A stretch of 64,000 bases of DNA from Eunapius fragilis (Eukaryota > Porifera > Demospongiae > Spongillida > Spongillidae): positions 3,824,711 to 3,888,710 of the forward strand of contig OY811979.1 of assembly GCA_963681505.1 (NCBI GenBank). The letters are read 5' to 3'. This document shows, one piece after another, positions 45,565-56,000 of this stretch; within the stretch, counting starts at the first letter, position 1; the number at the start of each line of letters is the position of its first letter. The notes under the pieces were generated by a model. It was not told the origin of the DNA, did not search any database, and was given only the letters and a program-made list of their open reading frames with translations. The position numbers and the translations under genes are program-made.

Positions 45565-46059
45565 TGACAAAAGTTAGCTGCGCCTATACTATGCCTGCAT
45601 GGTAACGGGTGGCTTTAACAAATTTAATTTGGCACGGACACACATAACTCATGCGAGTTACAAACGCTTCTGCGGCCTAAGGTAACACAACGCAAATCGA
45701 CAAGAAATAATAATATCTAGCGTCACTAAGAAATAGTACACCACAAATGATGTCACTGCAAGTGAGTTCAGTTGGTTGCAAATTAGATGTACTATGCCAA
45801 TCCATTAATATCACTATACTCACTGCCCAACCTTGGGAAATAATATGGGAATCGATTGATTCCCATGCTAAAAACCCGATGATGGGTTACTAAACAGCTT
45901 TTGCAAGGCTTTGTTTTCTTTCTAAGGGCATAATTAATCCCATTGCTATGGGGAAAATTATTACGATAGGGGGCGTAAGGCTTATTTTGTCCAAATATAT
46001 TAATTAAGTGTTGTAAAAATTTGCAAATTGATACCATGCAAAGCTGAAACATTTCTCTT
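45565..46059. other. Non-coding stretch
   Basis: No gene or element end recognised between gypsy C and the 56-bp minisatellite. Confidence 0.4.
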
Positions 46060-47545
46060 TCAGTGCCCTGACTGTCTCCTCCCCAGGTCCCTGTCCATAC
46101 TGCCACATCTCCTGGCCAGTGCCCTGACTGTCTCCTCCCCAGGTCCCTGTGAGTGCTGCCACATCTCCGGGCCAGTGCCCTGACTGTCTCCTTCCCAGGT
46201 CCCTGTCCATACTGCCACATCTCCTGGCCAGTGCCCTGACTGTCTCCTCCCCAGGTCCCTGTGCATACTGACTGTCTCCTCCTCAGGTCCCTGTGAGTAC
46301 TCCCACATCTCCAGGCCAGTGCCCTGACTGTCTCCTCCCCAGGTCCCTGTGAGTACTACCACATCTCCTGGCCAGTGCCCTGACTGTCTCCTCCCCAGGT
46401 CCCTACTGTCTCCTCCCCAGGTCCCTGTGAGTACTCCCACATCTCCGGGCCAGTGCCCTGAATGTCTCCTCCCCAGGTCCCAGTGAGTACTGCCACATCT
46501 CCTGGCCAGTGCCCTGACTGTCTCCTCCCCTGAGTACTGCCACATCTCCTGGCCAGTGCCCTGACAGTCTCCTCCCCAGGTCCCTGTGAGTGCTGCCACA
46601 TCTCCGGGCCAGTACCCTGACTGTCTCCTCCCCAGGTCCCTGTCCATACTGCCACATCTCCTGGCCAGTGCCCTGACTGTCTCCTTCCCAGGTCCCTGTG
46701 CATACTGACTGTCTCCTTCCCAGGTCCCTGTGCATACTGACTGTCTCCTCCCCAGGTCCCTGTGAGTACTCCCACATCTCCAGGCCAGTGCCCTGACTGT
46801 CTCCTCCCCAGGTCCCTGTGAGTACTACCACATCTCCTGGCCAGTGCCCTGACTGTCTCCTCCCCAGGTCCCTGTGCATACTGACTGTCTCCTCCCCAGG
46901 TCCCTGTGAGTACTCCCACATCTCCGGGCCAGTGCCCTGACTGTCTCCTCTCCAGGTCCCAGTGAGTACTGCCACATCTCCTGGCCAGTGCCCTGACTGT
47001 CTCCTCCTCTGAGTACTGCCACATCTCCTGGCCAGAGCTCTGACTGTCTCCTGCCCAGGTCCCTGTCCATACTGCCACATCTCCTGGCCAGTGCCCTGAC
47101 TGTCACCTCCCCAGGTCCCTGTCCATACTGCCACATCTCCTGGCCAGTGCCCTGACTGTCTCCTCCCCAGGTCCCTGTGAGTGCTGCCACATCTCCGGGC
47201 CAGTACCCTGACTGTCTCCTCCCCAGGTCCCTGTCCATACTGCCACATCTCCTGGCCAGTGCCCTGACTGTCTCCTCCCCAGGTCCCTGTGAGTGCTGCC
47301 ACATCTCCGGGCCAGTACCCTGACTGTCTCCTCCGCAGGTCCCTGTCCATACTGCCACATCTCCTGGCCAGTGCCCTGACAGTCTCCTCCCCAGGTCCCT
47401 GTGAGTGCTGCCACATCTCCGGGCCAGTACCCTGACTGTCTCCTCTCCAGGTCCCTGTCCATACTGCCACATCTCCTGGCCAGTGCCCTGACTGTCTCCT
47501 CCCCAGGTCCCTGTGAGTACTGCCACATCTCCGGGCCAGTGCCCT
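46060..47545. repeat. 56-bp minisatellite array
   Basis: About 26 copies of a 56-bp unit (gactgtctcctccccaggtc, then cctgtgagtactgccacatc, then tcctggccagtgccct), some internally shortened. All minus-strand frames remain open, up to 429 codons with a Trp/Gly/Gln-rich 56-residue period. These are artefacts of the period. Confidence 0.95.
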
Positions 47546-47865
47546 GACTGTCACCTCATCCTGAATCACATCTTCAAGAAAGTCCAACACAGTAACAGCA
47601 CTAAACTCTGATGTCCATTCTTCATCAAGTGCACTGCCTACTCTTGCTGAAGGTCCTGCAGCACAGTTATCAACGTCTCCCTGATGATCCATACATTCAT
47701 CTGCCTCCTGTGCTGCATCCAGGTTGTCGTATTCTGTTACTTTTAAATCTCTTGTTCCACCATCAGGTCTTCAAAGTCCTACCGTATGTCGTTGGTTCAG
47801 CATTATCGTCTATCATTTCCAGCACCTGATCCAGCGTCTAGTGCTCATCAGCCATTCTACATATA
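47546..47865 (-). pseudogene. Unassigned acidic N-terminal-like fragment
   Basis: On the minus strand, MADEH-stop-TLDQVLEMIDDNAE at about 47853 is followed in another frame by DLKVTEYDNLDAAQEADE. That continues through MDHQGDVDNCAAGPS to LDFLEDVIQDE, where the minisatellite begins. The acidic, Leu-spaced character resembles N-termini of piggyBac-type transposases but no catalytic domain follows. Low-confidence remnant. Confidence 0.3.
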
Positions 47866-48221
47866 TATGTTTTCGTGTTATGTAATCTAAAACCACATCT
47901 ACACCACACATCAGGCTTCCCTACTACCGGTTCGAACGAGGCAACCAACCCCAAGCGTACGAGAAAAATAGTTCCACCACGGCTAACGATGGAAAGCGCA
48001 ATAAAGATAGAACACCTGCCGGTTGCTAAGCAATCCTTTTATCCCCACCATCTCTGTTTTCGACTCGCGCAACCGTATAATCTAACCCGCTAACCTCCCT
48101 CGATCTATGCATAAAATAGAATTGAAGGGTAACCCATCAAAAGTTCAAATTAACAAAAAAAACCCGTCGATACAAAAGGCGATTGTATTGTTGAATAAAC
48201 GTTTCGTGGCAGCGTCTCGTT

Positions 48222-48277
48222 GCGCCAAATGGTGCTTACGGTCATTTCAATACGTCACGTTATGCGCCAATTGGCGC
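48222..48277. repeat. Paired palindromes upstream of the piggyBac transposase
   Basis: gcgccaaatggtgc (48222-48235, imperfect) and gcgccaattggcgc (48264-48277, perfect), both followed by ttacgg, with starts 42 bp apart. Same spacing and similar core (gccaattggc) as in element P1. Confidence 0.8.
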
Positions 48278-48345
48278 TTACGGCTGGCAAACAGTTAATT
48301 ATTTCGTTCTCAATTCTTAAACGAATCGTCGCGTGCATGCTTTCA

Positions 48346-50541
48346 ATGGCGAAGGGCATAAAAGTTGGTAGCGAAGTGCGGGTTTTGAGAGGCAAGTTTT
48401 CCACACAGAACGGAGTTGTGCAAGCGTCGGAAGGAGTAGGACGGGTACGAAAATGGATAGTAAAGCTGAATGGTGGTGTTTTGGAGCGTTTTTCAGCTAG
48501 GACCTTAGAACTGGAGCAAAGGCATTTAATTCCGCCCCCCTCAACGTCCATCAGGGCTGTTTCTCAGGAGGAAGAAGACTCCTGCAGCTCCAATACTTCC
48601 TCCGATGAAAACAGCACCAGTGACAGTGATGAGATGCGCGAAGTAGATGAAGATGGAGCATCCCGTCGAGCAAGCGACGTTTCAGAAGGGTAAGACTCCC
48701 AATTTTCAATATCCGTTGCGGTTCATTATCAAATACATCTCTTTGTTTATGACCGCATGCATTTTGCGTGATGCAGAAGGACCAACTGGAGCAATCGGGA
48801 CACGGCAGTAGGGTCTAATGTCGATGACGATAGGATAGTACTCGATGGTGTTGAATGGCGTAAAATGGGTGACGTAACTGTTGAACTGAATAGGCCAGCA
48901 TATCAGCGCAAGGCTCCATTACACCATCCATTGCTCGAGAGGTCCACGGAGCTGTTGGAAAATGATGATGCCTGCAGATCTCATGCGCAACATCATCGAA
49001 GCCACCAACCTGCATACTGAAATGGCAGAGAAACCTCTTGATTATGAGCAGCTGCAGCATTTCTTTGGCATTCTCCTCTGGTTTCAGGAGGTGAGCGGAG
49101 GAACAGAATCAAATGGGCCATTCCCTGCCCCTGCTCTTGGAAGGTATATGGCCTGCCATGATTTCGAAAGAATACTTCGGAACTTGAAGCTGTGTGTATA
49201 CACCGATGAAGAGTTAGCAGATGATCCGTGGTTGCCTATTCGAAGTGCAGTGGATTCGTTCGATAGGAATCGCAGAGGGAGCATCTCACCTGGTGTAACA
49301 TATTGTGTGCTGACGAGAGTATGGAAAGTTGGCGAGGATTGTCTGCTAATGTAGATGATGCTGTTGTAGGGTTACCACATGTAACTAAAATTGCAAGGAA
49401 ACCAGAAGGGGTTGGAACTGAATACCGCACACTGTCCTGGGGGGGAGACCAAGATCATGCTGCAACTGGAGATCCAAGAAGGTAAGGTTCCAATGCAAGA
49501 AAAAGAGTATGCAAAGGATTATGGCTCTGGCACATCATCACTTTTACGGTTGACCAGATACTGGAGTGGATCTGACCGTACGGTTGTTGCCGACTCAGCA
49601 TTTGCTTCGTTGAAGACAGCAGAAGGACTCCACAAACATCGTGGTCTTCGTTTCATTGGCCTAGTGAAGATTGCTCACAAGCGGTTTCCGAAAGCATGGC
49701 TTCAGAAATATCCTTACACTAATAGAGGTTACCATTGTGTGTTCCAGACCAATATTGATGGATAGCAGTACATGGCTGTGGGTTGGAGTGACAAGAAACT
49801 GAAAATGTTCATTTCTAGTACCAGCAGGACGACTGAAGCACTCTGCCCTGCGTACAAGAAGCGCTTTTGTCAATCCACACCAGAAGACAGAACAAGTGCA
49901 CCATGTGTTGTTTTCTATAAAGAAGTAAAGAGGCCAGCAGTTGTGGAGGCATATTTTGACAACGCAAATGCTATTGATGTCCATAACCATCTACGCCAGG
50001 GGGGCCTTGAGTTGGAGCGTCATTGGAAAACGCACACGTGGTGGCATCGCAATTTTGCTACTATCTTCGGCATGTGCAAGACTGATGCATATCTTGCCTT
50101 CTGGTATTTTCATCCTCTTGCTCCCAACAGAGAGTATACAGAGCGCCTATCTTTGCAGCTACTTACCTATAAATCGTCGTTCCACGACACTGGGCCTTCC
50201 GCACGTCTTCGGCCACTGTACAGCCATTACAGACAGTAGTTGCAAAGATAATGAGCAGACACACTCTAAAAACTAACATGAGAGAGTGTCCAGTGTTTCA
50301 GTACAAGCGTCAGCGACTGGAGCAAGATGAAGAAGGCACGTCACACAATGGCCGTGTACCTAGTGTGCAACGGAAGTGTAGCGTCTGCTGTGAAAGAAAG
50401 ACAGTATATTATTGCGATGAGTGCACGCAGCTAAATGAGGAGATCGTTCCCATTTGTAACCCTGGAAGTACAAAGCCTGGATTTGATTTACATCGTGCCT
50501 GGCTTTTCACATTGACCAAGTTGCGATCGATCGCGCTTTGA
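48346..50541 (+). pseudogene. piggyBac (DDE_Tnp_1_7) transposase, frameshifted
   Basis: Starts MAKGIKVGSEVRVLRGKF, an N-terminal beta-rich segment, then an acidic Ser-rich stretch. A small intron (about 48691-48777, GTAAGA to GATGCAG) joins SDVSEG to RTNWSNRD. The DDE_Tnp_1_7 domain spans about 48960-50200 over five frames: ADLMRNIIEATNLHTEM, the first acidic motif ADESMESWRG, the second VVADSAFASL, the third FDNANAIDVHNHLRQGG, and TWWHRNFATIFGMCKTDAYL. The C-terminus (50371-50520) is a cysteine-rich zinc domain (CSVCCERKTVYYC, then CDEC). The closest known type is PGBD4-like. Frameshifts near 48962, 49290 and 49450 and a stop at 49763 kill it. Terminal repeats were not found. Confidence 0.87.
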
Positions 50542-50706
50542 GCAAGAAAGCAATTATAATTACTTGATTCAAGCGATGTGTTTGACATGAATTCTTTGCG
50601 TATATTTTATGCTGCTATCATACATTTACTCAAAACTGTATTTCATTTCGCTGTATTATTTACAGTAGGGCTATAGTTATTTTTCAAACTTTGCGATATG
50701 CGAACG

Positions 50707-50740
50707 CCTACGCGTAGGTTAAGACGCCTATGCGTAGGCG
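50707..50740. repeat. Two palindromes 3' of the piggyBac transposase
   Basis: CCTACGCGTAGG (50707-50718) is directly followed by TTAA and then CGCCTATGCGTAGGCG (50725-50740, with a 4-bp centre). They probably belong to the right end of the element. Confidence 0.65.
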
Positions 50741-50741
50741 A

Positions 50742-52367
50742 GGATCTAACATTAATTATTCATTATTTTACTATTTGTTCATTATTTTACATTGGATGCT
50801 ATAATTCTGTAGACCTTTTTGTAAAGATGTGTGCATGCACGTGCAAATACGATTGCAAAAAGACATGCATGCACAAAAAATTATAATGGTCAGTCATCAA
50901 ACAGTAGACTTCCTTGTTTTGATATGCTCCTTCGTTTGGTTGCACACAGAGAACACATGGGGTAAGAAGTCTCTGAGATTTTCAGTTAGTCAGCTGTTGT
51001 AGCACAGTGCACACAGATGTCCTCAAATCCAGCAGAATAATGTAATGCTTCAATTACGTCCCCACACCTGTGAGTCACGAACAACTACTCATGATAAGTT
51101 CTCAGGAAGTGAAAGATCATCAATAGGTGATCAACATGTGCATGAAACATCTTCCCGAATGGATTGGAAAGTGCTAAGTCTTATCACCAAATGAGAGTTT
51201 TCTTTTAGAGAATACCAAGCGCCACATGTATTGCATTCTTCACACTGAATTACTGTTCCAACAACTTGTCCTTTATGTTTCTTTCCAGGATTTTAATTGG
51301 TAGAGTTGCCTTATGTACTGTTTTCTGAGTGGCATGTACAGCCAAAAAAAAAACGTGTCGGATTTACATTTCATTTGACAGTCACATTTTTGATACAGGA
51401 TGGTGTAACATAATGTGACTGTCAAATCAATTGCAATTCAAAATTTGATTTGACCACTGTATCAAAACCTCAAACGCATTTGGTAGTGTTGAAGAAGCTT
51501 AGTGTCTTCACAAGGGCCACGATGAACTTAACGTGCTGACCAAACATTGTGCAAACATATCGACGTTGAGTTGCTCATCCACAATAATTAATGAATCCTT
51601 CATAAGGCTAATATGAACCTTATCTAGGGATGAATGTGACAGTTCTTCATCGACAACAAGACGAGGATGAGCTCCGACGACAATTTTAGAAAACAGTGAT
51701 GAAAACGTTAGTCCCGTCTCCACTTGAATGTCTGTCCCATGGTATATGGGCCCTGTAAGCCCGTGTCTCAGTCAAATTTATAAGTGACATACGTTCTATT
51801 CTTATTGTCACGTGATGAAATAAAATAATGGCGGGCTCCAAAAACGTATGCAAGCGGGGACGAGAAACTAATAATCAATTTTGCATGGCCTAAATAATGA
51901 AATGCAATATCGTGACGTTACGGAGCACCTGCATCCTGATTGCATGGTTAAAAATTGTGGAACCAATTTTGTTAGGCAGTTTCCCAGACACTTCTAGCGT
52001 AGCGATGGTGTAATCCATTCGCAGCTGCGAGTACGAGACTATTCGCTACCCCCCTTTTATTTCCTTGTTACGTAGTGTATGGTAGGTGGATTGTAACACA
52101 ACATTGCTTAACCAACGTTTGAAAGGAAATGTGGCGAACTCTCCTCCCCCCTGGCGACTTACGTGACGCTACCCTATGTTCGCTTATAAATTTCAAGCGT
52201 GAGAATGTGAGAGAAACCTAAAATGCGTGAGTCTCACGCCAAAAGCGTGAGGAGCTGGCATGTCTGACTGCCACTCCACAACAAATGCCTCCCCTCCCAC
52301 CATAGACTTTAGCAATGATTCACATTGAAATCTCAAACTGGGGTGTGGGTGTGAGGTGAGGTGTAAA
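50742..52367. other. Non-coding stretch
   Basis: No gene recognised. Includes the inverted repeat at 51373-51427. Frames up to 71 codons show no domains. Confidence 0.4.
51373..51427. repeat. Perfect 15-bp inverted repeat
   Basis: ATTTGACAGTCACAT (51373-51387) pairs with ATGTGACTGTCAAAT (51413-51427) across a 25-bp loop. A nearby tttgatacagg/ccactgtatcaaaa pair extends the symmetry outward. Could be a MITE core or a transcript hairpin. Confidence 0.75.
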
Positions 52368-52655
52368 GTGTGGTAAGGGTAAAGCTGATGTAGAAGATCT
52401 ACAGCTTCCTGATGGCAATAGATGGACATATATTTCAAAGCATAACATTTCTGACTGCGAAACGAAAATTTTAAAGCAAGCAACTGCCAAAACAGGTATT
52501 CCTTTCTCCCATGGCAAATCCCATGTTGGAGATTTCAATGCAAATGCCAAAAGAACTAAAGTGAAACTTGCTTTCACAGGTTCAATAGCACTGAATGCCA
52601 CATATTTGCACAGTAGGCAACTGTGCCAAAGAATGTATCATAAAGCTGCCATTAA
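52368..52655 (+). other. Open frame truncated by a TTAA insertion
   Basis: About 95 codons open on the plus strand with a protein-like composition (DVEDLQLPDGNRWTYISKHN, then LNATYLHSRQLCQRMYHKAA), ending at the TTAA of element P3. If P3 is removed the frame continues only 8 codons to a stop. I do not recognise the protein. Confidence 0.3.
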
Positions 52656-52670
52656 CTCTTTGACCGCCAA

Positions 52671-52732
52671 GTGCACATTTATGTGCAATTATTGCCCCCC
52701 GCGTTCACAGCCAAGTGCACATTTATGTGCAC
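52671..52732. repeat. Paired palindromes near the left end of P3
   Basis: GTGCACATTTATGTGCA at 52671-52687 and GTGCACATTTATGTGCAC at 52715-52732, each preceded by ccaa, with starts 44 bp apart and 19 bp from the left TTAA. Same layout as in P1. Confidence 0.85.
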
Positions 52733-53097
52733 ACGTATTTGAAAACCAATTAGTGTCGCATGATTACGCACTTTGTGCACCAAAAAGCCCTAAGGACATG
52801 GAGCTATGACTGGAGTGTTGGTTTTAAATAAAAAGAAAAGCGGGAACCAACACCTGCAGGTGTACGTGTAATGGCGCCTCTATCGTTACTAGCGGCTTTG
52901 AATACGCACCCGCTTGTTCTACTAAAATAGGGCAGAGCGAAGCGTTTTTAAACACCTGGACCTTAGAAATAACACCAGGGAATAAAAATAACGTGTTTTC
53001 GTCTTCTGTTTTACAGTTTACACGGTACGAAGGCTTCAAATCCCGACCCACTTGGGACCGCCTATATCGGGTGTTGTTAGCAACCATTGTTTTTTAA

Positions 53098-56000
53098 CAC
53101 CGGATCCGTGAGAACAGGACATTTTTTGAGCTGATTTTGTCGAACGCACGTTTTAGAAAATTAGTCGGAAGCTGTCCAATTGTCGTAAACGCTATGAACT
53201 ATAATAATACAACTCTCCACATGAATATTTATGCTTTTCCCACCTTCATACCTACTTCCTAGCCTATCCTGTGTTTGTTCAAAGTCCGTAACTTACAACC
53301 GTCACCGAAAAAAGTACACTTTTTTCAGTGACGTTTTTCTCATTCGTAAACAGTGAAAATATTCTCATTTCTACACACAAACATCGAATTCTACTAATTT
53401 TGGCACTGCAGTCTTTCAGCTTTCTGAAAGACAGAGTTCAAAGCCAAATGTCTATCATATTGGTCTGGGCACGATGGAAATAAGTAATTACGCGTATACG
53501 GGCGGAGGTCCTATTAAAGCTTCACGCTAATATTAGTCTCGCATGTAAACCACGCATTTGTTGATTATCGTTTCTCTCTCTCTTGTCAACGGCTTTTCTG
53601 ATGTTAATCCTGCACAAAACATATCAATTTTGTAAAGTTTTCATGTACTCTGTGATGCGCCTTACTAGCTCAGACTTGTTCCCTGTTTTCTTCATGTTGT
53701 GATGGCAGAGATATGTTTGCAGTTCTTCCTTCTTCCACTGGGACAGGTCCTTGTTGAACTTCAGGTCCTCAAAGGTCATCCTGGCCTTCTTTTGCCTTCC
53801 TTGGGTTGTTTCATTCCTTTGGGACCTTCCACGTTTGCGATCTGAAAGTTTTGGCTCGGACTGCCTCCCAATGGTCTGGTACACGACACGTATCTTCCCT
53901 GCCACTGGCAATTCACTCAGACGAATCATTTTCTGTGACTGCAGCTCATCTAATCTACAAAACACACCATCGGCTGAGATCTTAACTCTCCCTAGATCTT
54001 TGTTCTCGCCAGCCTTCCAGCACTCATGTATCAGCCTAGTTACCCTGGTGGTCAGCTCTGGTTGCATATTTTTTCGTGTATGGGCCCATCCTGCATAGAA
54101 ATTGAACTCAAATGTGGCATATGTCAGATTGCTGTCATCTGTAAGCAAGTTAGATGCTCGGTCTACAGCACCAGAAACAGTGAAGTCCATTGTGGCCAGA
54201 AGAGTGTTAGCATACCGCATTGCAATACTGAGTACATCTTGGTGTTCCATCACCCCACTGCACACATGTTTTGCAAGCAATAGTTGTGACTTGAAGTGAT
54301 ACAGGCACACTGCACACTGTGGGTACACTGCCTGTATCCTCTTCAGTGCCTCTTCATCCTCATGCTGCTTCTGCACGCGCTGCATCTCTCTCTTGCTTAT
54401 GCCTTTAGTCCGCTTCTTGTATCGACCCTTGTCCTTCCTAACTTGCACACCAGTACTTTCACTAAAACTGTTCAAAAGCACAGCAACACCAGTAAAATTG
54501 ATGCCCTCCTCTCCCATAGCATTAATCAGTGAAGTAGCATGGCAGGAAGGAATGGGAACACATGCAGATGGCACCTTCTGTCCCAGGCAGTTATAGAACT
54601 TGATGTGCTGTTGGCTGTCAGTTGTGGCATATTGAGCAGCATAATATTCAGATATTCCAGATATGGCAGGGATGACTTTAGATCTATATGGGGCCTTAAA
54701 ATCCGGTTTCACCAACAGAACAGTAGTGTTGCTGAGAGATTTCTCCATTAGTGCCACTGCAAGCTGCTTGGGAGTAGATACTTTTCTTCCACCATTTCCC
54801 TGCACCAGATAGGCTTCAACTCGGGACTGTTGATGCGAGAAGTGTGTGTCACACACATCCTTGCCACTCTGGGCCTCATTGTGATAGTATGCTACTAACT
54901 TTAGTCCAGCAGCTGAACAGACATATGGAAGGAGCAGCTTGGTTTGCTTGCCAGCCAGATTTTTAGCATTGTCACTCTGGACAATTAGTTTGGTGACATG
55001 GGGGAACCGTTGTCTCAATGCATGAAGGGCAGCCTCTAAGCAAGACAGCACAATGTTACCATCAGCTTTCTGCTCATCTTGAACTACACAGTCAATAAAA
55101 TGGAGATCCACTTTGTCCACTCCCTTATCATCATCCACTTCCTCCTCATCCTCACTAATCCACTTGTAGTTGACATTCCTTTCCTTCTGCAAGTCACCCA
55201 TGTCTACCTCTTCGCACCCATCAACCCTGTCTTGCATTCCCTCATTGTGATAACACCACTCCCCTGCTTCATCTTCATCCCCCTCTCCCTCTTCACACCC
55301 ATCACCCTCTCCCTCCTCTTCACAACCATTCTGTTCTCCCTCCTCATCAGACCCATCCCCCTCCTCTTCCCATCCATCCCACTTTCCCCCTTCACACCCA
55401 TCATGATCACTCTCTCCCTCCTCACACCCATCATGATCGCCCACTCCCTCCTCCTCACACCCATCATGAGCACCCTCTCCCTCCTCCTCACACCCATCAT
55501 GATCACTCTCTCCCTCCTCCTCACACCCATCATAATCAGCTACTCCCTTCTCACACCCATCATGATCAGCCTCTCCCTCCTCCTCACACCCATCAAGATC
55601 AGCCTCTCCCTCCTCTGCACATCCACCCCCCTCCATATTCTCATTTATCTCCACATCCTGTACTCCACAATCAATTCCCTCATTTACCACACCAACCTGC
55701 TGCAACAATCGGACTTTCTCATCACTAAAATCTATCATCACATGGAGTTTCTCATTTGATTCACCACTTCTGACCTCGTCCTCAGTGGAGTAAGGTTTGA
55801 TGAATACTCCAGCTCCCCACCACAGCATTCCTTTCTTTCCATAGTATGAATCTCCACCCCCACGGAACCCCTTTGCAAGGAACTTCTGTTTGAAGTCGAA
55901 GATCAGGTAGGCAGTGGTGGAATCCATTTCTGCAATGGCTTGCTTCATTCTGAGGCTCTGCTGGGCGGCTTGCATCACATGGGCCATATATCTAAAGGTG

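Noticed and set aside
46403-47692. 429-codon minus-strand open frame
   Set aside because: All but the first about 48 codons are translation of the 56-bp minisatellite; the other two minus-strand frames are equally open.
47925-47945. ggttcgaac as a tRNA B box
   Set aside because: No matching A box at the right distance and no cloverleaf.
48100-50760. Terminal inverted repeats for the piggyBac locus at 48-50 kb
   Set aside because: TTAA sites occur at 48150, 50719 and near 50751, but no pair is followed by matching inverted ends; boundaries left undefined.
55079-55759. 226-codon plus-strand Leu/Ile/Ser/Pro-rich open frame
   Set aside because: Antisense of the acidic repeat in the element K gene; its periodicity mirrors the coding minisatellite.
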